NCBI GenBank assembly: GCA_034190875.2
Contig: CM067343.1
Span: forward strand, 19,585,048 to 19,649,047
Direction of reading: 5' to 3'
Source of the DNA: Urechis unicinctus
Lineage: Eukaryota > Annelida > Polychaeta > Xenopneusta > Urechidae
DNA: 64,000 nucleotides
Positions 20,570-34,235 of this stretch are shown here, one piece after another. A model generated the notes under the pieces. It had not been told where the DNA came from and made no database searches. It worked only from the letters and a program-made list of their open reading frames with translations. How positions within the stretch are numbered: position 1 is the stretch's first letter; every line of letters begins with the position of its first letter. A program made the position numbers and the translations under genes.

Positions 20570-23500
20570 TATTCAGAGTGTGAGGGTCCTACTTGCTGAT
20601 CATTACCACCAGATATATGTAAGCGAATAGCATACCATAATTAATTATCTTTATGGACAAAAGATAACTTATCTAGAAAACCTGAAAGTACAGGCCATGT
20701 TTGATTTTTCAGAACCATTTGTATTTGCTTCATTCGTTTAAACAATGACCAACATCATGAGAAATGATCATCTTAACAAACATTTATTTCCTGTTTTGGT
20801 GCGAAATCGTTGATATATTTGCTGGATGAGATCATCAGATCAATTTGGATTCTGTCCTCAAATACAAACTTGAAGAATACTGGGTCCGCAAAACCATCAA
20901 TTCATTTTTAAATATCATAGAGCCATGTAAGTAGATATCGAATTTGAAGATTACAAACTGAAAGAGACCACAAACCAATCCTTCAGCTGATATATCCAGG
21001 ATGTTGAACAATACATGAGGCTCTCACATGCTCCAGAACGCCTTCGTCACAGCCTCCCAGAGAAAAAATCCCAATAAATGATATTCACAAATCAAGGCGA
21101 GTGCTTCCATTGCTAGAGTAGTGATTATACTGTTATCTGCTTATTTGTATCTTTGAGCCATGAATATAAAAAGAGGTAACACTCGAATATTACTCCACTT
21201 ATCATGTATGGTGTGTGTTGATTATTATCATTTCGATTCGGAATTCCTATTTGCAGGAGATCCATATGCAAGGGAAAATGGTTAGATGCGATAATGGGTT
21301 CAGTTCAAATAAAGCATTAATATAAATGATGATTTAGCATGACCAACAGTCCGGTCTACTAACTAGTTGGAGCACTGGCTCACGAACTTGGTTCAAAAGA
21401 GCTTGATTTAGCCGATGCATTACGTTCGACCATTGTTTTTTTAATATGTTGCGCAATGCATAATCATGATCGAGGGGTCGTTTGAACTTGACAACTGCTT
21501 CATGCATGACCTCTGAATTTATAGCTGCCATTGACTGATGAACAACCCTAAAGTAACGAGTGTCTGTGTCATTTATTATCTGTGGATCAGGTCATTCATA
21601 TTTATAGTTGCTAATGGCTGAATGTAAAATCCTTATCCTAAAAAAATCCCTCAGTGTGTGGTATTGTACATAATGCAGTTGTCGTTCACCCATAGCTCCT
21701 GAATCAAACTCATCTCATGCAGTACGACACAACAGACTTGTCAACGAGGTCTGGAGATGGATGACCACAAATACAGACACAACGACCTGTTTACGACCAA
21801 CGTGCTTTGAGAATCGGTTTTTTGTGGCAGGACATCCGAAAACGACCACTGATGCGATACCAATAGCAAGCGCATTATTTATGGGGCACTTAGCACGGCG
21901 CGATATGGTGTGTGAGCACGTGTTCTCCTTATGACAAGTGAGTTCTGGTTGGCCAAGCATGTCACGCGGGCTCAAAGGATACTGCTTTACGTCTACATCA
22001 CAATAGAAGTAGATCCATATGGACACAGAGGCGACCTACTCCGGGTTTGACAGCCGTGGATGAACTAAGATCCTGTCGAGATAAAACTTCACCAAGAAGG
22101 AACTATTCTTGGCCCTCTGGATCGTTGAAAGATGTGAGGCATTTTTCGTGGGAACTCCAGGATGAAATCGAAACTGCAGCAAGTTTTGCTGGAAGCGATC
22201 GCAGACATCGCTCATCCTCGCTAACAAAGCAACCACCATCTCAACTTTGACAAGTGATTCCACACATCTCTGCACCACAACAAGTAACGACGAATTGGTG
22301 CAATTACTAATTCTACATAAATACCAGCGGATGACATCATCCATAATACACGAACAACTCGATAACTGATCTAAGAAATCCCATTAACGGAAGAATGCAC
22401 CGACCAAGCAAAACCACTCATATATCATTGGCATTACATATGGACGCTATTAAGGGATATATATATAACCTTCTCAAGAAAGCAATGACGTACTATAACA
22501 GCTATTTCCGAACCACGTTGAACCACGGTATCTGTTAAGTACTCCACAAGTGAGTCAAGCCTTTCTGTTTGACATGTGAAGTAGATACATCGTCACTAAC
22601 TTGCACATAACGCCAATTACAACAGACCTCATCGCACTCGAACATGCGATAAACATGTCCTGCATTTTACTCTAGTACAATCTTTATATATCGCCAATTA
22701 AACTAAAGTCCCTGAATCTAAAGATCAGAGATCACATTCGTGACGTGACGTAAACAAAAAACACTGCCCACGCGACAGCTGTTCTTGCAAAGGCAATCAA
22801 AGAAGACTTTGAAACGTAAACGAGCTAGGAACCTGTTTTATCCCAGAGCGGCACAGTTAGGAAAACATCCTTGAAAAGAAACGACTTTACTGCATTAACG
22901 TCCAACTTGAAGACCGCCGGTTCAATAATTCCTCACCTTAGTGAATCGTGATCCGAACACATCTAGTTCGATAATCAATCACGTTATATTATAACTACAT
23001 GCTCCGACAAAGCTACAAATGTTGTAGCCATTATTCCACTAGCTAATGACGCGGTCAACTTCATCTCATATCGACAAGAACTTCATATGTCGTACATAGA
23101 AGCAATAAAATATGAACTCGTGTCATTTTAACGTAAATGTGGATGTAAAGATGTACCAGAGACATGAGCGTCATTATCTGACATGTAGAATGGCAGGAGC
23201 TATAATATCATTGACCCGCAGTGGCATGTTGATTGATACATAACACGTACATTGATATAAAGATTGTTATATCTAACGCGATTTGGCATGTAAATTGATA
23301 TCTTACAAGTGCATTGACATTAATATTGTCATCTTTGACACGCATTTGCACGTAAATGATCATATAAGAATTGGATTTTAATGATAAGTATCATTTTATA
23401 CCTTCATTGACATAAACATTGTCATCTTAGACGCAGATTGCAAGGGCGACATTATCTTCCACATTCGCTGCCATGGATGATTATTCCAAGACGCATCTGA

Positions 23501-25914
23501 CACGATATCTGATTTACTTCACGACTTCACATAAAAAAAAGTATTCACCGAGTAGTGAAAAAAGGTCCCAACACCAACAAGTCGATATAACACAGGGAGA
23601 TCGGGTGGGGAAAACGCAGCTAGCACTGCAGAATACATGCTACTGACAGGTGTATTGAGGGCCTCATGTTCACCGCAATGATCCTACAAAACTCATCTAT
23701 CTTCACGTCAGCTGCTTCTGATCACGGTGAGATCTCGTGCATCCACAGATTCTCGCCATGTCTCGAGCACACGGCTATACTGTCACTCATGATATGGCGA
23801 AAAACATATCCAAGGTCGGCATAGACTATCTGACGAGAAATTACACGTACAAAAACATACACCACTTGATAAATTGTCGCGGATGTTGGCGAGCAGCAGA
23901 ATACGATAATTGGTTTTGAGGTATGTTTGTGTTGGTAAAGGAGACAGCTAAATTGGTAGCTTGACGAACGAGTGTCGGAAAAGCGGATACATACCCACAA
24001 TGAGGAATAGCGTGCTAATGAGGTCCACAATGGAACATGTGGCAGGAAATGATGCAGCCAACCACTTCAGTAAGAAATAGGGTCTGCAGAACTCCTTCAA
24101 AGCCGCGCTACCTCTTCCATACACTGAAAACTACCATAGTCTGATCTCCTACAATATTAATGGTTACAGGGAAGTGCACACCCAAAAATAGTGATCCTGT
24201 GTTCAAATGAGCTCGCACAAATAACTCCTGTCGAGGCGAATAAAATACCTCTTCCTTTGCAGCGTGTGGAAGCAAAGATAAGGAAGTTGGTGAGGCGCTA
24301 GTTGTTTGAGAGGCAGGCGAGGGCATTGTGGGGTGGCGTGCAAGAGACGCTGTGGTTTCTACATTCAACGTTAGCCAAAGAAGTGTTCTGTATTGTCTGG
24401 ATTGTTGAATGGTCAATGTTAACAGTGACTTTGTGTCTCTGAAAAAAAATATAACTTCTTCTTGTATTGTTCCCTATGAAGGGGATTAGGTGGCGAACGT
24501 ATGTTGTTATTGGCGATAGACACGTATCGGGTAATTACACACCTGAGCAATGCAATCAGTAGGTCAAATACACACCTGCTCGCCCCACCTGCATTCTGCC
24601 ATAAGCATTGATTCGCTGTAATGAACAGCACGCATCACCGTTTGATATTCTAGCAGGTAACCTCATCCAGGATGAGGTGGCTGGATTTCACACTTTAACC
24701 AACAGCTCGAGCAGGAGTATATCTTATCATAACGTGTTCTATGTCATTATACCCATCATCAGGAGGAAACTTATCATAGCGTATTGTATATCATTTGTCA
24801 AACTCGGATGTTTTGGATACAACTCCGTACATTTCTGGCGTTGGTGTTGAAGAGAGCACATTATTGCCACACCAAGCACCTCTGGGTGGCCATGGGCACT
24901 ACCTAGGTTTACCCTCGGTATTTAGGTTAAAGCAGAGTATCAAACTACAGCGCTATAGATATCGGCTATCACCATGCGACATGTCACGGTTTCAGATAAT
25001 CACTCACCTTCAGCAACAAGGTATCTCCGCCACTAGGTTAACGTACAGCGTCACCAGTGGATTAATCCGTGCTCCCATTCGCGTATCACCCTAATTCTGA
25101 GATCAACTGAGATCCAGTGTCAATAGTACAACGCTTTATCGAGATCTAAAACAACGCGTACTCTACGAATCTCGTAAAGCACGTGATTTCGGAGTGGATA
25201 TTCCATCGGAAGTTAAGCGCCGTGTTTACGCGGCTTAGGCATACAGCCCGAAACACGTCTCCTTACGAGTTGAAGGACAAGAACAATGGCACAAAAAGGA
25301 GGAAACACCAACTTCCTCCCTATCCGACTCTTACTAAACTAATGTCGAGTCAGCTATCATAAAGATACAAACATACACTGTTTCTACAGACCACATAGCG
25401 CCGTACCGTAGGCTAGTACTTGAGTAGCATTCAAAGAGTTCTAAGAAGCGTGGTTGTCAAGCTGCCTCGTCACCGCAGACCAAACAGCTGTCGCTAAGTA
25501 ACCGCTGCAGCAGCCTTCATGACGTCATTTGAAAAATTTCCAGAAAGTGAAGGTAGTAGGAAGAGGCATGACCAGCTATCTGATCAGACTCCCCGCAGTC
25601 AGCGACAATGCCCCGAAGCATAGGTAAACATGGAGAGTTCTATTAACTTCCGGTTTATTGAATTCACTGATGTAATGTGTACGGACTGATAAACAGTTGC
25701 CAGCGTTTTACTGGGCGGGGTGCGTCCTGTCTGACGTGGACCAGCCGATGTCCCGTGGTGCATCCTATTTACAACGCAGATAATGTCCAGAGAGGTTGCC
25801 ACGGAACACTGCCCGTAATGACCAGCGCTATATCTCCTCCTAGGCGGTTATTAAAATGATGAGGCGTAAGATGACCTTGTTATCTCGTTCAAGTACCCAC
25901 TTGTCCTGAGCCTC
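20570..25914. other. No gene recognised; degenerate tandem near 23214-23450
   Basis: No open frame in this 5.3 kb looks coding and no RNA gene was recognised. Minus-strand frames of about 100 codons at 21715-22344 and 23722-24416 have no recognisable motif or splice partners. A degenerate roughly 65-bp repeat (CATTGACAT-AA-ATTGTCATCTT type words) occurs about three times between 23214 and 23450. Confidence 0.45.
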
Positions 25915-28055
25915 ATCTAGTTAACGTGGCGCTTGCATTCTTACGCATGGACAGCGCTCGTCAATGCGTCGTCTTGTTACAGCGACAACCAAACCAAGTA
26001 CCCACCGAATATCGCGCAGTTAATCTGACAAAACGATACACACATAATGGTCTGTGAAGGCGCTGTAGATGGAACTGGAAGTTAAAGTGGTCGCCTTTAC
26101 CAGCCGAGTGGGATTTTTTTAGCCATATACTTTAGTATTGATGGCAAGTGTAGTAAAGATTGATGTATCTCCGGAGCAGGTTGCCATTACATAAACTTTA
26201 AACAGTTGTCATTTGGTTATGGGTAACATCATAGCCGCCAGCGACATGGGAAGAGATAGTCTGACAACCACGATGAGAGGAGAAGGGTGTGGATCGTTAC
26301 GAGCGGCATACAGGATCGCCTTCGGCACAACAAACAAAGTCAACCAACGAGTCATTAGCAGGTATTCTGTCATGTTTAGCGTCAATCATACCCACATCAC
26401 GAATGTGTCATGAATGAGGTCAATCTTGTTTTGCCTTACTGTACATTTCCTGTAAGAAACACGCATCCCCGACTTTTATTGTCGATTGCAGCACATTGAA
26501 ATTCTGCCGGCGTTCGCAATCTCATCCGGGGGCGTGGCAAGATGCATGGTTGCGGTGCGTCGGTTACTTGCTTCTTTCCCGCCTCGGGCAATAAGCACCT
26601 GTCATACAGCAGTGAATTGACAAATATGCCACATTTATCACTGCCAGACGACAGAATGTAACCTCCCGGTGTCCACACTTGGCTGCACCATGACAAGCTC
26701 ACCAAGACGACTTTTTGTGATGCCTTTCGTGGTGTGTGTGTTGCGGGGGTGGGGGGATATATTCAACTCATAAGTTGATGGCTACCTAGCGTCTAACCAG
26801 CAGATGTTCCTGATTTACGCCCAGGTGATCACTGCTATTTTACAACTGCGCCAAAATGCGAACCAGGCCCAGTGAGTAAAACATAAGGCACGGGATGTTG
26901 TCGTACCCTTTATCAAAAGTTTCCATCCATCCGCCTCGTAGCTAGAGCAAAACACATATACACATCACGGGCCGCTTACAGATAGATTTCTGTATCTCTC
27001 GCGGCATCGTCTGCTTGTCTAATTGGAGCTCACACTGCCGTGCCAATCGTGCTGAAGGAAACACTCCGGGCAGGAACGGACAGCGTGATGCCAGATTGGT
27101 ATGCGTTTTCCCGTGGAGATATTAATAACCACTCTCTCGAAACACCACTAAAAATCTACCTACAACATGCCTGTATAAGCCAGACAAATAAAAATGGAGA
27201 AGAAAACTACAAGTACAACAAGGGCCCTGGTGGAACAGCGTCAGTTCTCGACCAAGTAATTGGTGAGCTTCACACTGAAGGGGAATAATGAATTGTTCAA
27301 TTTCCTGGCGCCCAGAGAAAATTCAATCTGTCGCTCTTTATTGGTAAGGAAACATCATACGTCAAATCCGTGAATTGTTTTAACAGGCTGTTGGGTTTAC
27401 GTTTTGCACTCCCCACACGAAGACGTTAAGAAATAGCAAAAACACAATGACACTGAACTAACTAATGGTGTAGAGGAAACTTAAGAGACGCACGTTGAAC
27501 GATTTAAGTAGCTTGTTACATATAATAAATTACTTTTTTAATCTCTTTAAAGGGTAGACTAGAAAGGTTAGTAAGGAAGAATGGAATTTTTATTTTCGGT
27601 CGTTCGTAGAGCAATTATCAGCGTGAAGTGCCAAGCGGGCATCCGGTCATGTGATGAAATGGTGCGTTCAGCTGACTGGGCGGTGAGAGACGTTCGTGCG
27701 GCACGCAATATCAGTACGGCACACACGTCACGTATATATTACGAGCAGTAAAGAACATCAATTTGTGATATTTCTGGCTCAGGACAATAGCGAGGAATGA
27801 AAGAAAAAGAAATTAACAAATGGCCAGAATTATGGCTAAGAGAAAAACTATATGATTTTTGTTGGCACGGGAATGTGTAATTTAAAGGGCATGCATAATC
27901 GTGCTTTTATAACGTCAACGGGAGCTGGCGAGTGGCTGGGCGCCGGCAGCATGCGAATTGCTGCATTAGGCGCGGACACGACAAGCCGCTTTGTTAGTTC
28001 ACAGTGATTTAACCTACCGACGGGATAACCCACTCTGTTTTGGCGCATACATCAC
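25915..28055 (-). repeat. Large inverted repeat, right arm (about 2.14 kb)
   Basis: This arm is the inverted counterpart of 4951-6993. It retains an 82-codon open frame on the plus strand (27040-27285, beginning MPIVLKETLRAGTDSVMPDW). The left arm matches the first ~37 codons of it (up to about NNHS) before frame loss. I do not recognise the peptide as any transposase or host domain, and the frame may be fortuitous. The pair leaves a ~19 kb central segment that contains the whole plexin gene. Confidence 0.9.
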
Positions 28056-28509
28056 AGGCTTATAAACTCCGAGTGGAGTCCGTCATGAGAGCAGAGAGGG
28101 GCAAAAAACTACTGCAGACCGGTCTGCTTTGAGGAGGAGAGGCGAACTCCATTAGAAGGATGGAAATGAAGACGCCCTGGGAGGTTTGACAAACGCAGAA
28201 TGAGAAGGCGGGGGGAGGGGGTGGGGAATATACGAGGACTGAGGAGGGGAAGAGATTGAATATGGGAAGCTCAGATCAACAGGGTAGCCGATGAATTTAT
28301 CCAAATAACCTCATTGCATATTTAAAAAAATGTCTCCACACGTGCTCGATAAAGCGTATGACATTGCAGCATATGTATCTGGCATACAGGTGTTGGCAGG
28401 GCAGACCGCGAAAGATGCGCATGCGTGTCCGGAAAGGCGTTGCTGTTGAGTTCATGTCATCAAGTGGAGAGAGGTCGCTGATTATTCGCCTCGGTATCAT
28501 TGTTAAGTG

Positions 28510-28990
28510 GTACGCGGCTAAATACTGTCCAAATTATATTGTACCGCAGAACCAGGCTACGCACTGTCATAATTTCATCATACAACAGTAGCAGATTATA
28601 CACTACTCTAACGTCATCATAAAAACAGTATCCGGTTAAATACTGGCTTAACGTCATAATACAGCAGTATCAGACCAAATATTGTCATACCGATATTACC
28701 GCAGTACCCAGCTAAAAACTTTCCTGACGTCATCATACCGTGGAATGATCTCATACAGAAGTACCTGTTGATGTACTTTCATATATACTGCTGTCATTAA
28801 ATAGCAGTTCCGTGACAAATGCTGCCCCCTAACGTCAACCTGTGGCGTCATTTCATGGTTAATAACCTAGATTACTTCATCTGGTAAACACCGCGTGGTA
28901 TAGTCACGTGACACACTATCCACATGACGTCACAATATAATACCAAATGGTGAATTACCTGCATGACGTCATCGTGTAAACATCACGTGC
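28510..28990. repeat. Degenerate tandem repeat with CRE and E-box palindromes
   Basis: Units of roughly 43-46 bp built on AACGTCATCATA, CAGCAGTA and AAATACTG words run from 28510 to about 28770. Perfect TGACGTCA palindromes occur at 28725-28732, 28925-28932 and 28964-28971, and the palindrome GTCACGTGAC at 28903-28912. The binding function is inferred from the motif only. Confidence 0.55.
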
Positions 28991-29799
28991 CCCGTATGAT
29001 GTCGGGGCAGAAGCGAGTTGGGACGGTATCATGCGTACAGAAGATCGCGGTACCCGTGGGTGGTCGACGAGCGAACAACAGCTGCCCGATACCTACACCG
29101 CCCCCCCCCTCCCCCCAGCACACACACACACCCCGATCACACTCCACACCGACCATGATGCCTCCTCGACAAGACTGACCGATCCGATTCGACAGAAAAT
29201 ACCTCACACGCACGCATCGCATAAACAATACATGATGTATGGAAATGAGACTTATGTTGTGAGTCCGTCACGGGCAACAGCGAGGCGAGATTAAAGGGGG
29301 TCGGTAAAGGTGAATGCAGGCAGGGGAAGATGGAAGCTGGACTGAAAAGAGGCTGCTCCTATGATGATATGGACTCCCCCATGAATTAAAGGTGTATAAA
29401 AGGATTAATGCAATCAAAGAGATGTTTATTCGACGCAGTGGAATTGAAGCCTTTGTAATCTTAGCGGATTCAGAACGATGAACATCCTTTGAAAACGAGC
29501 CATTTTTGCGGCAGTAATCTAAATATGTCTAACCGGACAGTTGCCTTTTTTATGGGTTTCACTATAACCAAACATATATCCAAAGAAACATATATCCTTG
29601 TGAGCTTGTTTACCCGGATGGGTGCCTTCTTAAGGATTTCACTTTAACTAAACCGAGCACCCTATCAAGTGCTTTGATGCCGTGTGAAATTACTTACAAA
29701 GATTACGTTTTGGTTAACACAGCACAAAACTTGCTGTCATTGACGAATGTGGCGCGACAGCAGCGCGGCTGTATAACAAGCCTGATTGGACAAACTCAA

Positions 29800-30090
29800 C
29801 GGTCAGCACTTGCAAAATATAAATCTTGATAATAAGGAGGAAGGAAGAGACATTTTGGTTGTTTGTCTTCGTTAGTGGTGTGAGGGTTAAAAGGGAATGG
29901 GTGAGATACAGCCCGGTACCGGGTGACTGGTCGGCGTGCCGTTAAGATGCCTGCTGGGCCGACCCATGGTGGGGAGAAAGACGATTCATTTCGAAGCTTG
30001 TTCAGTTCACAGTCGGAAGGTCGCGAGTTCGAATCTGGCTTACGGTGGTGCTGTGTGGCGATGGCTCCTAAAATCACAGTGCTTCTCCGT
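29800..30090 (+). mobile_element. SINE-like fragment with tRNA-type B box
   Basis: At 30019-30039 the sequence GGTCGCGAGTTCGAATCTGG closely resembles the T-arm/B box of a tRNA (consensus GGTTCGANTCC), as used by tRNA-derived SINEs. The surrounding block (ACCGGGTGACTGGT, TTCAGTTCACAGTCGGAAGG) looks like a dispersed retroposon head and body. A clear A box and poly-A tail were not found, so the ends are approximate. The 93-codon minus-strand frame across it is a by-product. Confidence 0.4.
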
Positions 30091-30295
30091 TATTGATTTT
30101 TCTACCTTTGCCTGGCCGTCTCAATGTGGTCTGAGATGGTGAAGGGAAGTTCATTCCTATCCCGATAAGAACGTGATGAAATTACGGGACACATGATCCA
30201 ATAGGGTCACTTCGGTGTTCCTAAGTGCAAGCACATCGTAAATTAATTTTCCCTTGAAACTGTAGAAGGAATAGCGTTAACACGTTATGTTGTGA

Positions 30296-30515
30296 TGTGG
30301 CGGGGTGAGGGGGGGGGGGAGGGGCGAGGAGGTTACAGATAGGGTGCCCTCTCGACGTGTTGTGGCTGGCGGGGCGGTGAGGTAGTTACAGATAGGGTGC
30401 CCTAACGACGTGCTGTGGCCGGGTGGTAAGGAAACAGATAGGGTGCCCTCACGACGTGCTGTGGCCGGGTGGTTAGGAAGTTACAGATAGGTTGCCCTCA
30501 AGCAGTGTTATGAAG
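30296..30515. repeat. About 46-53-bp tandem repeat, four copies
   Basis: The word ACAGATAGGGTGCCCT recurs at 30335, 30388 and 30434, with a variant ACAGATAGGTTGCCCT at 30483. The copies are separated by CGACGTGCTGTGGC-type sequence and G-rich stretches. Spacing is irregular (53, 46, 49). Confidence 0.85.
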
Positions 30516-31767
30516 AGTAATTATGAACATTTTGGCGTGGGTGACATGTGATGGAAGGTGTCATCAACATCCATTACTGAAGAATTTCCAAGTTACATAT
30601 ATAACAAATCATTTATAACAATAACAATACATCATAGCAGCAGACAAGATCAATCTGCACCCGAATGACGACCCCCGGGGGGACAATAACCAAAATCATA
30701 AAGACAGATAAAGCCGAGTTGACGCGCTCCTAACCCCCACAAGACAGCTCGCTCTTCGCGGCTGTAAACACCTCGGCATCGGACATCCCATTGCACCACT
30801 TAACATCAATACCATTCTCACACTCTCGCTTCCTCGACAGCGTCAGAACAGCTGCGTCTGTAGCAGCATAACACTAAACGCCACGAGACACCCTGACGGT
30901 TGCGCCCCTTGGAATGTGGTGTACCAGGAGATCTTGCTCATAAGGCGACCACATGGGGCTAATCATGAGGAAGATGACTTGCGTTCATACCTATTCGCTG
31001 ATACCCTTGAGATGCCGGGTACCCGGCTGGGACCGCAGCACATGAACAGATCCTCTCAGATATTAATACGCGAAATGGGAATAACACACGCTTTGAACAT
31101 GATAGGGATTCTTGGAAGTGCGAAGTTTACACTTTCTTCCCGAGAAGAAATAAGTACCTCATTAATATCCGGCCTGGCTTGTTTTCATCGAGGATGTACA
31201 ATAAAGCGTTTACGACACCGATATCCCATGATGCATCTGAACAGGTCGCGCGTCAGCACGAAACACATCTAAACTGGTATCAATAAAAAAGGCTTGGCCG
31301 GGCGATATCTTTCATTTCAAGGCTGTCGGCTCCAGAAGCGAAGAGCGTTACATAAAATTGATTAAATAAAGTAAAATAAACGAGTGTCTATAGTTTGACC
31401 CTGGATGACATTTCACTAAGACAGGAAGTCCAAATGAAGCTTACACGCCTCTAATGGAGAGTGATGCAGCAGACCTGTAATGTGCTATATATTCACATGA
31501 AATGACTTCCCAGCTCACAGGGTTCTGCCTCGTTTCGGGCAATACAACGTGAACGACGACAAAAATACACTACTGACCTTTGTCAAGCAGTCGGGGGAAA
31601 TCAATAGCGCAATCAACAGACTTCTCCCAGAGAAAGATATAAATAGTTCGCGCAGCGCAGGGGGATACATTGATGTCGCGTAGAGTCGATGGATGCGGTT
31701 TGTAGCACGCCATCTTACGATGTAATCCACTCATACGCTCTCTGCCTGATAGTACCTCAACCATAAC
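30516..31767. other. No gene recognised
   Basis: The longest open frame (30916-31269, plus, 118 codons) has no recognisable motif and no clear splice partners. No repeats or RNA genes were recognised. Confidence 0.4.
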
Positions 31768-32465
31768 TCCTAATATTGCATCTCAACCATGACTTACGTC
31801 CCTCTTATAGCGCACCCACCATGACCTCACCATATAGAACCTCTACCATGACCTCACCATATAGCACCCCCACCATGACCTCACCATATAGCACCCCACC
31901 ATGACTTCCCCGAAAAGTACCTCCATCATAACCCACCATATTGCACTTCCACCATATGGAACCTCCGCCACGGACCTATAAAAGCACCTCCAACACAAAC
32001 CGCTCAAAGCACCTCGCCATGACCTCCCAAACCCTTATATTACTCCTCTCCCACCATGACCGCGTCCCTTATTGCACAACCACCATGACCCTGTCTCTTT
32101 TAGCACATCCACCATGCATGACCCCGTCCCTTACAGCACATCCACCATAACCCCGTCCCTTACAGCACATCCACCATAACTCCGTCCCTTACAGCACATC
32201 CACCATGACCACGTCCCTTACAGCACATCCACCATGACCCCGTCCCTTACAGCACATCCACCATGACCCCGTCCCTTACAGCACATCCACCATGACCCCG
32301 TCCCTTACAGCACATCCACCATGACCCCGTCCCTTACAGCACATCCACCATGACCCCGTCCCTTACAGCACATCCACCATGACCCCGTCCCTTACAGCAC
32401 ATCCACCATGATCCCGTCCCTTACAGCACATGCACTATGACCACATTCCTTACAGCCCACTCACT
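31768..32465. repeat. CACCATGACC minisatellite with a 29-bp core array
   Basis: The first part (31768-32120) is a degenerate series of CCACCATGACCTCACCATATAGC-like words. From about 32120 to 32440 it becomes a regular 29-bp array whose unit contains CCACCATGACCCCGTCCC and TTACAGCACAT, with about 11 copies, several identical. Each unit contains an ATG, but no shared frame is sustained. Confidence 0.95.
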
Positions 32466-34235
32466 ATGACAGCACCACCCACCCAACCTCCCCACCTACA
32501 TTTTGCAGCACCTCCATCGTGAATGCCACATAACACCTCCGACACGACTCAACCCATAGCACTACTTCCCAATGATCTGCCTTGCCGCCCGCATGTACTC
32601 CATTACACTTTTACAACCAACCATAAAACATATACATTTGCATTCGTTGTGGGTTGAGGAGGATACGAAGGGATTTGACCAAATACAGCTACACACTATT
32701 TAAGGAGAGAGCCAATTCCGGCAAAGGTCAGCGGCAGTCAGGTCATTACTGCTGATGATAACCCACACTGCCAAGGGCTAATGTGATGGGGACCAAATTC
32801 TTATAATCTAGAAAGTTACCATGACATTGACTGAATACCATTTAATATCGCCCAGCCAATTAGTAGGGTATCACTTATGCGGGACAGCTACGCCCTACTT
32901 GGCATGGGCTGGCGAGGTGTCAGTGGCCAGGGGGACGCGGGGACGCGGGGGGTAGCGTCTGAGATGACACGAGTGACGTGACTTGCGTAACGATAAGTCA
33001 GTCGAGGGATTAGGGCATTCACACGTTAACATTCGCCGGTTGATGAGCGACCTGGAGCCGATTGTCTGCCAACGTCGCCATAGAAATAAGGATATGGTTA
33101 TGGTGCGGGACAAATTGTACACTGTACTAGGGTGTGGAAGTGAATTACCTATGGATGAAGGTCATTGATGTGAGGTGGGGTGAGGTGGGGTGGGAGGGGA
33201 GCGGTCTTGGGGTTTTGAGGCAGTCTATACCGGCTATGTATATCCCTCTATACCTCAACGTGTGACCCTGGGAACCATCTTCCCCCCCCCCCGACTTCCC
33301 CCCCCCCCACCCCCCACCACCTCACCCCACCCACAACACTACATGTGCATTAGGTGCCTCCTTGCCTGGGTCCGACCCTTCGTCCTCCATACAGACATGA
33401 TTGAGTGGGGTGTTATCAAATTCAGTGACAGCGTAGATATACAGACTGACAGTCCATATTCAATAGGTTATCGCAGAACACACACAGTAACCCACAAGCA
33501 TCCCCATATCGGCTGCGCCAGGGAACGTAGCTACAAGAGTCGCATACAGATACACCCAAATTCATCATCCTGTCATGTTCACATCATGTTATCCTTGTTA
33601 ACATACACGTATATACAGATGATAGACGCTGACTGGGATGGCGCGAGATAGATCGCTGTCGGTTCACTTGTAATAAGTTGGACGGCCGCGTATTCCATTG
33701 GATACACAGCGTGTATATATGAGATCTTGCGTTAATGGCAGGGCGATATTAGCCTCAGTTGGGCTCATTTTAACCATCAATATTACTGTAAGCACTCACC
33801 CAGCTAACTATAGCATATCCTCTTGGTCCCGTTGACTCCCGGGTCCAATCTACACACACACACAAATCAAGAACATGTTAAGGGGAGACCATTAGTAAAC
33901 CGAACACATGACTATTGGCAATCACTATGGTGTATAGCGCAAAACAGGTGCATTATGATACGGTCCGGCTCTCGGAGACTATACCGAGTGCGTTTGTAGT
34001 TTTGTGTGTTTCTAAATTGGATTTAATCAACCAAACAAACTGAATACATCAGAAGCCCCGCTGCCCGGTTTGCTGCCAACCAATTAAGTATATCTTCCTT
34101 AAGATCGGAGTCGGCACGCTATGGTCTACAGTAAGTCGTGGTTAGTGAGGGGAAGGCTTTCTTTCCGTACTGGCTCAGTTGCCTCGCTGGAATAGCAATG
34201 ACCGCGAAGATCTGTACGAGGAGATATCAATGACA
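32466..34235. other. No gene recognised; poly-C tracts near 33282-33325
   Basis: The sequence contains C homopolymer stretches at 33282-33325 and CA-rich patches near 33850. A 153-codon open frame at 33190-33648 runs through the poly-C tract and looks accidental. Confidence 0.45.

Noticed and set aside
21715-22344. Two adjacent minus-strand frames of about 100 codons
   Set aside because: No recognisable motif, and no in-phase splice chain could be built between them or to neighbours; treated as chance.
25185-25240. 5S rRNA-like words (ATCGGAAGTTAAGC)
   Set aside because: Only about 13 bases match the internal control region of 5S genes; the flanks do not align with 5S rRNA.
30019-30039. Possible intact tRNA gene
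   Set aside because: A T-arm/B-box-like segment is present, but no acceptor stem, D arm or A box could be paired, so it fits a SINE remnant better.
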